32,544 nt of DNA from Clostridia bacterium. GTDB taxonomy: Bacteria; Bacillota; Clostridia; Oscillospirales; CAG-272. The stretch spans positions 1-32,544 of the forward strand of contig JAGBEE010000013.1 in the NCBI GenBank assembly GCA_017937135.1, written 5' to 3'. The notes under the pieces were generated by a model. The model saw only the letters and a list, made by a program, of their open reading frames with translations. It did not search any database and had not been told where the DNA came from. Within the stretch, counting starts at the first letter, position 1, and every line of letters begins with the position of its first letter. The position numbers and the translations under genes were made by a program. Positions 15,540-23,004 of the stretch are shown here, piece after piece.

Positions 15540-15576
15540 TATAATATATGTAATATAAGGAATTTTTGGAGGAAAA

Positions 15577-17109
15577 ATGAAAAAAATATTAGGTATAGAG
15601 CTTGGCTCTACAAGAATTAAAGCTGTTTTAATTGATGAAAACGCAAGGGTTATCGCCCAAGGCTCACACGAGTGGGAAAACAAGCTTGAAAACGGCTTGT
15701 GGACATATTCCTTAGATGACGTTTGGCAGGGGCTTAGCTCCTCGTACGCGTCTCTTTGCCAAAATTATAAGGAGCCTATTGAAAATCTTGATGCAATTGG
15801 CATTTCTGCAATGATGCACGGATATTTAGCCTTTGACAAAAATGATGAGCTTTTAGTTCCGTTCAGAACCTGGAGAAATACAAATACTGCCGAGGCAGCC
15901 TCCGAGCTTACAAGTGCGCTTGGCTTTAATATGCCACAGCGCTGGAGCGCATCTCACTTCTATCAAGCAGTTTTAAACAAAGAGGAGCACGTAAAGGACG
16001 TTACATTTTTAACGACTCTTGCAGGCTACGTTCATTGGATGCTCACAGGCGAAAGGGTGCTTGGCATTGGCGACGCTGCCGGTATGTTCCCTACAATAGA
16101 CAATACATACGACAAGGAAAAGTTAGAAATATACAACTCTCTTTTAAATAAGCACGGAGTTGATAAGAAATTAGAGGAGCTTTTACCAAAGGCTCTTTAT
16201 GCAGGAGAGTTTGCGGGAAAATTGACCGAAAGGGGCGCAAGACTACTTGACAAAACAGGCACTCTTAAGGCTGGCGCGCCACTTTGCCCACCAGAGGGTG
16301 ATGCAGGCACGGGTATGGTTGCGACAAATGCTGTTAAGGTGCATACAGGTAACGTTTCAGCAGGTACATCTGCCTTTGCTATGGTGGTATTAGATAAGCC
16401 TCTTTCCAAGGTAAACACCACAATTGACGTGGTTGCCACTCCAACGGGAAAGACGGTTGCTATGGTACACGCAAACAACTTTACCTCTGAAATTAACGCG
16501 TGGGCAAATCTTTTTGAGGAGGTTATCTCTCTTGCCGGCGCAAGCATTAAAAAGGGTGAGCTTTTTGATAGACTATATGAGATTTCAGCAAAGAGTGACT
16601 CAGATGTTGGTGGCTTAGTTGGCTACAACTTCCTCTCTGGCGAGCCAATTGTTGATATGGAAGCAGGTATTCCTATGGTTTTAAGAAAGCCGGGTGGAAA
16701 ATTGACTCTTGCTAACTTTATGCAATTACAGCTTTACTCTGCCCTTGGCGCAATGAGCATTGGCATGGAGGCGCTTGCCGAGGAAAACGTACAAATTGAA
16801 GACATTTGTGGACACGGTGGCTTCTTTAAAACTCCATTCGTTGGCGCAAACGCAATGAGCGCAGCGCTTGGCGCACCTATAACCGTTATGAAAAACGCAG
16901 GCGAGGGTGGCGCTTGGGGAGTTAGCCTGCTTGCTCTTTATGAGCTTTGCAGTGATATAACCCTTGATGACTTTTTAGGTAATATCTTTAAGGACTGTGA
17001 AAAGGAAACGGTTGTAGCAAGCAGCGAGGAAAAGGAAAAATTCGCGCGCTTTATAGCAGAATACAAAAAGGGCTTGGCTGTTGAAAAATTGGCAGCTAAT
17101 ACACTTTAA
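15577..17109 (+). CDS. FGGY-family carbohydrate kinase (xylulokinase/fuculokinase-like)
   Basis: The 510-residue kinase has two actin-like ATPase halves. The first opens with GIELGSTRIKAVLID (6-20). PEGDAGTGM places the likely catalytic base at D242, and GNVSAGTSAFAMV (258-270) is the ATP-binding phosphate loop of the second half. FGGY kinases phosphorylate ketoses and polyols such as xylulose, fuculose, rhamnulose or ribulose in the cytoplasm. The sugar cannot be read from the sequence. The following fucosidase gene makes L-fuculose a plausible substrate, but no fucose isomerase or aldolase is in the window. GGAGG precedes the ATG. A terminator-like hairpin follows the stop. Confidence 0.85.
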   Translation: MKKILGIELGSTRIKAVLIDENARVIAQGSHEWENKLENGLWTYSLDDVWQGLSSSYASLCQNYKEPIENLDAIGISAMMHGYLAFDKNDELLVPFRTWRNTNTAEAASELTSALGFNMPQRWSASHFYQAVLNKEEHVKDVTFLTTLAGYVHWMLTGERVLGIGDAAGMFPTIDNTYDKEKLEIYNSLLNKHGVDKKLEELLPKALYAGEFAGKLTERGARLLDKTGTLKAGAPLCPPEGDAGTGMVATNAVKVHTGNVSAGTSAFAMVVLDKPLSKVNTTIDVVATPTGKTVAMVHANNFTSEINAWANLFEEVISLAGASIKKGELFDRLYEISAKSDSDVGGLVGYNFLSGEPIVDMEAGIPMVLRKPGGKLTLANFMQLQLYSALGAMSIGMEALAEENVQIEDICGHGGFFKTPFVGANAMSAALGAPITVMKNAGEGGAWGVSLLALYELCSDITLDDFLGNIFKDCEKETVVASSEEKEKFARFIAEYKKGLAVEKLAANTL

Positions 17110-17116
17110 TTTAAAA

Positions 17117-17164
17117 AACGGGCAGATTTAATAGCCATAGGCGATTTTAAATTCTGCCCTTTTA
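17117..17164 (+). terminator. Terminator or attenuator between kinase and fucosidase genes
   Basis: GGGCAG (17120-17125) pairs with CTGCCC (17154-17159), extended by TTTAA/TTTAAA, then TTTT. It probably lowers, rather than abolishes, read-through into the fucosidase gene, for which I see no separate promoter. Confidence 0.6.
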
Positions 17165-17175
17165 AAGGGGCTTAT

Positions 17176-18213
17176 ATGGAAAATATAAAATGGTTTAAAA
17201 ATGCAAAATACGGTCTTATGGTTCATTTTGGCTTGTACTCCTTATTAGAGGGCAGCTATAAGGGCAAAAAAAGCAAAAGCTACGCCGAATGGATTCAGTC
17301 GTCGCTTGAAATTCCGGTTAGCGAAACGGAGCGCTTGGCATCAATATTTAACCCTATTTATTTTGATGCCGAGGAGTGGGTCCTCTTTGCTAAGGAATGT
17401 GGTATGGAGTATATCGTAATAACCTCTAAGCATCACGAGGGCTTTGCCCTATTCAAATCAGAGGCAGACTCCTTTAACTGCTACGATAGCTCTCCATTTA
17501 AAAGAGATATAATAGGCGAGCTTGCCGGTGCGTGCAAAAAGCACGGATTAAAATTAGGTCTTTACTATTCACAGGACCTTGACTGGCACGAGGAAAACGG
17601 AGGTGGCTACAAATCAGAGCCCGTTGGCTGTGCCGGCGTTTCCTGGGACAACTCATGGGATTTTCCAAACAAGGACAAAAAGGACTTTAATATAACCTTC
17701 AATAATAAAATTCTACCACAAATAAAGGAAATAATGACAAAATACGGAGATATTTGCCTTGTATGGTTTGATATGCCAATGACTCTTACAGCCGAGCAAA
17801 GCGAGCAGATTTACCAAACGGTTAAAAAATATCAGCCAAATTGTCTTGTTAACTCGCGTCTTGGCAACGGAAAATATGACTATGTTTCCTTAGGAGACAA
17901 CGAAATTCCCGACACAGTGTCTATAATTGACGGGGTAAATGTAGATTACAATGACATTGAAGGCTTTAAGCCATCCCCATATGGGCTGTATGAATCTGCG
18001 TGCACTCTAAACGATTCTTGGGGCTACACCTCGCTTGACAACAACTGGAAAAGCGCTGAGCAAATTTACGAAAACAAGAAAAAGCTAAACGCTCTTGGAA
18101 TTAACTATCTTATAAATATAGGTCCCGACCACTTAGGTCGTTTTCCTCTTCAAGCAACCAACATTCTAAGAGAGGTAAAGCGTCTTGAGGAGCAAGAATA
18201 TGAAGCTAAATGA
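17176..18213 (+). CDS. GH29 alpha-L-fucosidase
   Basis: The 345-residue protein matches the GH29 catalytic barrel: WFKNAKYGLMVHFGLYS with H17, YIVITSKHHEGFALF (79-93, HH at 86-87) and LVWFDMPM, in which D199 aligns with the family nucleophile. It releases L-fucose from glycans. At 345 residues it is shorter than typical GH29 enzymes because the C-terminal beta domain is absent. There is no signal peptide, so it likely acts on imported oligosaccharides in the cytoplasm. AAAGGGG precedes the ATG. It follows the FGGY kinase gene, and its 3' end overlaps the start of a small regulator by 14 bases. Confidence 0.9.
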   Translation: MENIKWFKNAKYGLMVHFGLYSLLEGSYKGKKSKSYAEWIQSSLEIPVSETERLASIFNPIYFDAEEWVLFAKECGMEYIVITSKHHEGFALFKSEADSFNCYDSSPFKRDIIGELAGACKKHGLKLGLYYSQDLDWHEENGGGYKSEPVGCAGVSWDNSWDFPNKDKKDFNITFNNKILPQIKEIMTKYGDICLVWFDMPMTLTAEQSEQIYQTVKKYQPNCLVNSRLGNGKYDYVSLGDNEIPDTVSIIDGVNVDYNDIEGFKPSPYGLYESACTLNDSWGYTSLDNNWKSAEQIYENKKKLNALGINYLINIGPDHLGRFPLQATNILREVKRLEEQEYEAK

Positions 18214-18433
18214 TGCAATTGTCACGAGAATAAACGAAATATGCAAGGAAAAGGGTTTAAATATTTGAGATGCATCCTTGAGAGGTGGAATGTCGCCGTC
18301 GGCAATATATGACTTAGTCAAGGGAAGAACAAGGTGCTCTAAGGTAATTACGGTTAAACGTTTTTGTGAAGGAGCTGGCATTACTCTTGCAGAGTTTTTC
18401 GACAGAGAATATTTTAACGATATTGAAAAATGA
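18200..18433 (+). pseudogene. XRE-type HTH regulator with in-frame TGA
   Basis: GAGGAG (18187-18192) and ATG 18200 start a frame that stops at TGA 18266-18268 (codon 23), then continues without interruption for 54 codons to TGA 18431. Both halves together read as a small XRE-like helix-turn-helix protein of about 77 residues: NDAIVTRINEICKEKGLNI before the stop, and RGGMSPSAIYDLVKGRT plus KVITVKRFCEGAGITLAEFF after it. Such proteins bind DNA and regulate neighbouring genes. A single nonsense mutation at a Trp/Tyr-like position is the simplest reading, and the intact tail suggests it is recent. TGA also ends other genes here, so general recoding is unlikely. It overlaps the fucosidase end, suggesting it once belonged to that operon. 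Confidence 0.75.
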
Positions 18434-18504
18434 GGTTTGGAGGTCCTGTAGGGGAAATATCACTCCTTGTGCCAACAAATAATTTCAATTTTATACTAAT
18501 ATAA

Positions 18505-18552
18505 AAAGAGAGAGCATTTCGGCGTAAAAGCCGATTTGTTCTCTCTTTCTCT
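18505..18552. terminator. Bidirectional terminator between HTH remnant and pgsA
   Basis: AAAGAGAG (from 18505) pairs with CTCTCTTT (18541-18548), with an inner CGGC/GCCG stem. T runs occur on both strands, so it ends transcripts from both sides. It closes the long minus-strand run beginning at dnaA. Confidence 0.8.
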
Positions 18553-18602
18553 TTGCTTATATAAATTTGCTATTTTAAATTAGCTCTATTTTTCTACCCT
18601 TA

Positions 18603-19193
18603 TTATTCGTTAGGGTCGATGTGCTTTCCATAGATTTTTAAATAGTTAATGCCGGAGGCAACTGTCATAAATAGCATTACTCCAATTGCAACATAGGACA
18701 AAATGAAGTATGTGTTAAAGCCAATTCCGACAACCACTGCAAATTCAAGAAGGATAGCGACAATAGCTATAATTTGAGTTACAGTCTTTGCCTTGCCAAA
18801 GAAGTTTGCGGCAATTGGCGCCTCACCCTCCTTTGCTGCTACCATTCTAAGTGAGGTTACGCCAAGCTCGCGGAGGAAAACTATTGCACAAGACCATACC
18901 ATAACGTGTCCCATTATCGTTATTCCATATTGGAACATTTTTACGGTTATTGCCAAAAGCGCGCAAAATACCATAAATTTATCAGCAAGTGGGTCCATAA
19001 ACTTTCCAAATTTAGTCACAAGCTTTCTCTCTCTTGCGATTTTTCCATCAAGAAAGTCTGTAAAGGCAGTTATTCCAAACACAGCTGCTGATACAAGACC
19101 ACAGATTATCGCGTTAGGTATATAAAGCAAGCACGCGATAAATACAGGCACTAAAATTGCCCTCAAAATTGTCAGTTTGTTAGGTAGATTCAT
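18603..19193 (-). CDS. pgsA: CDP-diacylglycerol--glycerol-3-phosphate 3-phosphatidyltransferase
   Basis: The 196-residue integral membrane protein has the complete CDP-alcohol phosphotransferase signature: D46-x2-D49-G50-x2-A53-R54-x8-G63-x3-D67-x3-D71. Several hydrophobic segments surround it. It makes phosphatidylglycerol phosphate, the first committed step of anionic phospholipid synthesis. The start NLPNKLTILR is typical of PgsA. GGAGG precedes the ATG. It is the last gene of the minus-strand run and lies 63 bases after rimO. Confidence 0.93.
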   Translation of the reverse strand: MNLPNKLTILRAILVPVFIACLLYIPNAIICGLVSAAVFGITAFTDFLDGKIARERKLVTKFGKFMDPLADKFMVFCALLAITVKMFQYGITIMGHVMVWSCAIVFLRELGVTSLRMVAAKEGEAPIAANFFGKAKTVTQIIAIVAILLEFAVVVGIGFNTYFILSYVAIGVMLFMTVASGINYLKIYGKHIDPNE

Positions 19194-19256
19194 TTTTTTC
19201 CTCCATTAAGCTATATATGTAAATTAGGGTGTTGTGGCAAAGCCACTAAGGCTCCC

Positions 19257-20588
19257 TTAAACCTCTTTTGCCAAAAAGCCAAAGTCGTCAACGTCCTGTA
19301 TTTTAACCTTTACAAAATCGCCCGGGACGTGTCTTTCTTTTGATGTAAAGAGAAGCTTTATATCGTCAATTTCGGGCGCTTCACTCTGTGAACGGGCGAT
19401 ATACACCTTTTCGATTCTATCGTAGCCCTCTACTATTACCGTCTTCTCTTTTCCTATCTGCTCTTGGTTATAATTTTCAAAAATCTCGTTTGACTCGCGC
19501 ATTATAATTTCAAGCCTTTTTTCCTTTATCTCATCATCTATCTGGTCGTTAAAATTATATGCAGGAGTGTCCTCCTCTCTTGAATAGGAGAACGCGCCAA
19601 AGCGTTCAAATTTTGCTTCCTTTATATATTCAAGAAGCTCCATAAATTCCTCCTCGGTTTCCCCGGGGAAGCCAACTATTGCAGTTGAACGAATAACCAT
19701 GTCGTCAATTTGGCGTAGGTCCTTAATTACCTTCTTTATTAAAGCGCCATCTCCACGACGGTTCATTCTCTTTAAAATTCTGTCGTTTATATGCTGAATA
19801 GGAATGTCTATATATTTTACCAGCTTTTTATTAACCTTAAACTCATTTATAAGCTCGGGGGTAATTTTATCCGGGTAGCAATATAAAATTCTCAGCCACT
19901 TAACGTCGGTTTCCTTCTCAAGCCTTGACAAAAGCTCGTGTAGCCTATATTCACCATAAATATCAATACCATATGCAGTAGTGTCCTGTCCTATTACGAC
20001 AATTTCACTAACGCCCATTTGTACAAGCTCCTTAGCCTCGCTAATTATCTTGTCCATAGGTCTTGAACGGAATTTTCCACGAATATTAGGTATTGCACAA
20101 TACGTACAGCGATTATTACAGCCCTCTGATATTTTAAGGTATGCAAAGGCATTTTCTGTTGTTGTAACCACTCTGTCACCACCCAAGGCAACCTCGTTTT
20201 CGTCCTTAAATTCAGAAAATTTTCTTTTCTTTTCAACAGCCTTAATTGCATCGACAATGCTATGCACGCTACCCGTACCAAGAACTGCATCAACCTCGGG
20301 AAATTCCTTTAAAATCTCATCCCTGTATCTTTGTGCAAGACACCCCGTGACGATAATTCCCTTCAGATTGGCATTTTCCTTGAGCCAAGCAATATCTAAA
20401 ATGTTATCAATTGATTCCTTCTTGGCATCGTTTATAAACGAGCAGGTGTTGATAATTATAATATCTGCCTCAGTGTCCTCGGGAGTTATTTCATAGCCAG
20501 CCTTAACCACGTGTCCGAGCATAACCTCGGTATCGAGTAAATTTTTAGGACAGCCAAGAGATACAAAGCCTATCTTGCTCACGCTCAT
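19257..20588 (-). CDS. rimO: Ribosomal protein S12 methylthiotransferase
   Basis: The 443-residue protein opens with VSLGCPKNLLDTE, the RimO hallmark. The three N-terminal cluster cysteines are C13, C49 and C83. The radical-SAM CxxxCxxC motif is C157, C161 and C164 (GCNNRCTYC). A C-terminal TRAM domain (about 375-443) binds the substrate. RimO adds a methylthio group to an aspartate of ribosomal protein S12 using two 4Fe-4S clusters and SAM. Its ATG overlaps the recX stop (ATGA), so the two are likely coupled. The close homologue MiaB acts on tRNA but lacks the GCPKN start. Confidence 0.95.
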   Translation of the reverse strand: MSVSKIGFVSLGCPKNLLDTEVMLGHVVKAGYEITPEDTEADIIIINTCSFINDAKKESIDNILDIAWLKENANLKGIIVTGCLAQRYRDEILKEFPEVDAVLGTGSVHSIVDAIKAVEKKRKFSEFKDENEVALGGDRVVTTTENAFAYLKISEGCNNRCTYCAIPNIRGKFRSRPMDKIISEAKELVQMGVSEIVVIGQDTTAYGIDIYGEYRLHELLSRLEKETDVKWLRILYCYPDKITPELINEFKVNKKLVKYIDIPIQHINDRILKRMNRRGDGALIKKVIKDLRQIDDMVIRSTAIVGFPGETEEEFMELLEYIKEAKFERFGAFSYSREEDTPAYNFNDQIDDEIKEKRLEIIMRESNEIFENYNQEQIGKEKTVIVEGYDRIEKVYIARSQSEAPEIDDIKLLFTSKERHVPGDFVKVKIQDVDDFGFLAKEV

Positions 20589-21229
20589 TCGCTCCTTTCG
20601 GAAACGAGCTTTATTGCATCCTTGATTTCAACAAAGCTATAACCATATCTCATAAGCGCGCCCATCATCCTTTTAAGCTCTTCTGGGTCATTTTTCAAGG
20701 GGGAGTATTTGTTTTCTATAATAAAGGCGCAGTTTTCGGTAAAGTTTACCTTACTTAAATTTTCCTTTATATACTCAGAAACGTCCTCTCTTTGATAGCC
20801 CTTTAATACGAGCTCGTTAATGATTTTGAGCTTGCCATATTTTTTTCTTAAAAAAGTATCACAAAGGAGTCCTATCTGCTTTTTCTCGTCGATATAGCCT
20901 CTGTGCTCCATATAAATAGCCATATTTTTACAAAGCTCGTAGGAATAGCCCTTGGCTTGAAGCTTGGTTATAAGCGATTTTTTGTTATTTTCTCCACAGG
21001 AAAGAATGGAAAATGCAGTGCGCCTTGCATTGTCAAAAAGCATTTCCTCTCTTATTTGAAGGAAGTGCTTATCATCAATGACATCGCCCTCCTCCACCTC
21101 AAATCTTTCGTATTGCTCCTCGGAAACAAGCATTTCAAACGCAGTCCTCATATTAGATTTTATGCAAAAGATTCGTCCAGCCGGAGTTTTTTTGATTTTT
21201 TCTACCTTGTAATATATTTCTTTTTCCAT
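20585..21229 (-). CDS. recX: Regulatory protein RecX
   Basis: The 214-residue protein has the helical repeats of RecX: AFSILSCGENNKKSLITKLQAKGYSYE, then a second with IINELVLKGYQREDVSEYI and a third ending MMGALMRYGYSFVEIKDAI. RecX binds RecA filaments and limits their activity. It starts three bases after the recA stop and its stop overlaps the rimO start, a common recA-recX pairing. No strong ribosome binding site is seen, so translation may depend on recA. Confidence 0.9.
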   Translation of the reverse strand: MEKEIYYKVEKIKKTPAGRIFCIKSNMRTAFEMLVSEEQYERFEVEEGDVIDDKHFLQIREEMLFDNARRTAFSILSCGENNKKSLITKLQAKGYSYELCKNMAIYMEHRGYIDEKKQIGLLCDTFLRKKYGKLKIINELVLKGYQREDVSEYIKENLSKVNFTENCAFIIENKYSPLKNDPEELKRMMGALMRYGYSFVEIKDAIKLVSERSE

Positions 21230-21232
21230 AGA

Positions 21233-22339
21233 TTAGTCCAAATTGAGTGAGTCCAAATTAAAGTCGTCAGAGTCGAGGTCGAACTCATCCCCCTCTATTG
21301 ACTCTCCGTTTGCTATTCTTGTCTTAATTTTTTCCTCAAGCTCCTTCATAAGCTCGGGGTTGTCCTCAAAGTATTTTCTTGCGTTATCCTTACCCTGTGC
21401 AATTTTTTGTCCGTTATAGGAGAACCAAGAGCCACTCTTTTGAACAATATCAAGCTCAATTGCAATATCCATTATTTCAGATGCCTTGGAAATTCCCTTT
21501 CCGTAAATTATATCGAACTCAGCAGTAGTAAAGGGTGGTGCAACCTTGTTTTTAACAACCTTACATTTAACGTGGTTACCGTACGCCTCGCTTCCGTTTT
21601 TAAGCGTATCTGCCTTTCTTACATCGATTCTTACAGATGCGTAGAATTTAAGCGCGCGTCCACCTGTTGTTGTTTCCGGGTTACCATACATTACGTTAAG
21701 CTTTTCACGGAGCTGATTTATAAAGATTACTATACAATTTGTCTTTGCAATAGCACCTGAAAGCTTACGAAGCGCCTGTGACATAAGTCTTGCCTGAAGT
21801 CCCATGTGTGAGTCACCCATTGAGCCCTCTATTTCCTGTCTTGGAACGAGCGCAGCAACGGAGTCGATAACTACAATATCAACAGCGCCCGAGCTAACAA
21901 GCTTTTCTGTAATTTCAAGAGCCTGCTCTCCGTTGTCCGGCTGTGATACTAAAAGCTCATCTATATTAACACCTATTGCCTTTGCGTAAACAGGGTCAAG
22001 CGCGTGCTCTGCGTCAATAAATGCAGCAGTTCCACCGAGCTTTTGAGCCTCTGCTACTGAGTGGAGCGCAACTGTTGTTTTACCTGATGATTCAGGTCCA
22101 TATATTTCTATTATTCTACCACGTGGAAGCCCACCTATTCCCAGCGCAAGGTCAAGAGTTAGAGAGCCTGTTGAAACAGCGCTGATTTGAAGCTCTGCCT
22201 TTTCTCCAAGCCTTCTTATTGATTCCTCTCCACATTCCTTTCTGATTTGAGAAAGGGCTGTGTCAAGCGCCTTCTTTTTGTCGTCAGCAGAAACACCGCT
22301 TGCCTCGGGCTTTGTGGTCTTTGTTGATTTCTTTGCCAT
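21233..22339 (-). CDS. recA: Recombinase RecA
   Basis: The 368-residue protein has Walker A GPESSGKT (81-88), the [11 protein letters not shown] Walker B strand, the loop-2 region [27 protein letters not shown], and an acidic C-terminal tail. It forms filaments on single-stranded DNA, performs strand exchange and triggers SOS. The ATG follows GTAGGAG. A TATAAT at about 22362 may help drive it, but I find no convincing LexA box upstream. It lies between a small lipoprotein gene and recX in the same direction. Confidence 0.98.
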   Translation of the reverse strand: MAKKSTKTTKPEASGVSADDKKKALDTALSQIRKECGEESIRRLGEKAELQISAVSTGSLTLDLALGIGGLPRGRIIEIYGPESSGKTTVALHSVAEAQKLGGTAAFIDAEHALDPVYAKAIGVNIDELLVSQPDNGEQALEITEKLVSSGAVDIVVIDSVAALVPRQEIEGSMGDSHMGLQARLMSQALRKLSGAIAKTNCIVIFINQLREKLNVMYGNPETTTGGRALKFYASVRIDVRKADTLKNGSEAYGNHVKCKVVKNKVAPPFTTAEFDIIYGKGISKASEIMDIAIELDIVQKSGSWFSYNGQKIAQGKDNARKYFEDNPELMKELEEKIKTRIANGESIEGDEFDLDSDDFNLDSLNLD

Positions 22340-22389
22340 ATTTCTCTCCTACCTTTAAACAGGTGATTATAAACACTCTGTTATGTATT

Positions 22390-23004
22390 TTAGTATGTTG
22401 GACTGTCTATGCGCCAGCCATTATCCTCATATACAATAGTTATATTTATCGTCTCACCGTCGAGCGAGGTTATAGTTGCCTCTATGAAATTTCTTGAATT
22501 TTTTGTTACTACAGTTTTTGTTGGGTCGTATTCGTTTATTTCAAAATTCTTCTCGCTTGGAACTAATTCCCCGTCCTTTAATACAAGGGGCTTGTAATTT
22601 TTATAAACGGTTAAAAGTCCATCCTTTTCTACATATCTTGCAAAAAGTGCTGCTTGTCCATCTCCGCTTGATGCGCCAAAAAGCGCCATAGTCAATATGG
22701 ATTTAGAATACTCCTCTGAGAAAACCTTGTTTGTTTCCTCTCTTAAATCTGTTGTATTTTTTATTTTTTCTTCCTCACTAATTGGAGCATATTTTGAGTC
22801 CTTGTATTCCTCGCTATCAATATATTTCAAGCCTGTGCCAAAATATATTCTATTTAATTCGTACGATTTTTTAACAAGCTCATTTACTACGTTTTTTGCT
22901 CCCTCGTCGGTAACTCTTGTGCCACAGGAGCATAAGCCTGTGCCGATTATTGACACAAGCATTATGCAAAGTAGCGATTTTAATAAGGCTTTAAAGAATT
23001 TCAC
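22390..23004 (-). CDS. Small lipoprotein between gyrA and recA, function unknown
   Basis: The 204-residue protein begins at a GTG (23004-23002) that overlaps the gyrA stop as GTGA. GAGGA lies nine bases upstream. The signal peptide ends in LCSC with C27, a lipobox, so it is exported and lipid-anchored. The mature part (TRVTDEGAKNVVNELVKK and so on) ends with an ATITSLDGETINITIVYEDNGWRID segment, resembling the small beta domain of Firmicutes lipoproteins that start with a similar signal. No function can be assigned. Translational coupling to gyrA is unusual for an exported protein. Confidence 0.8.
   Translation of the reverse strand: MKFFKALLKSLLCIMLVSIIGTGLCSCGTRVTDEGAKNVVNELVKKSYELNRIYFGTGLKYIDSEEYKDSKYAPISEEEKIKNTTDLREETNKVFSEEYSKSILTMALFGASSGDGQAALFARYVEKDGLLTVYKNYKPLVLKDGELVPSEKNFEINEYDPTKTVVTKNSRNFIEATITSLDGETINITIVYEDNGWRIDSPTY

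Noticed and set aside
18266-18268. Reading TGA as tryptophan genome-wide
   Set aside because: TGA ends recX, gyrA and the fucosidase gene at natural positions, so it works as a stop here.
19981-20496. Plus-strand frame of 171 codons
   Set aside because: It is the antisense shadow of rimO, which has full-length family motifs.
22340-22389. LexA/SOS box before recA
   Set aside because: No CGAAC-N4-GTTCG-type palindrome is present; only a TATAAT-like -10 without a good -35 is seen.
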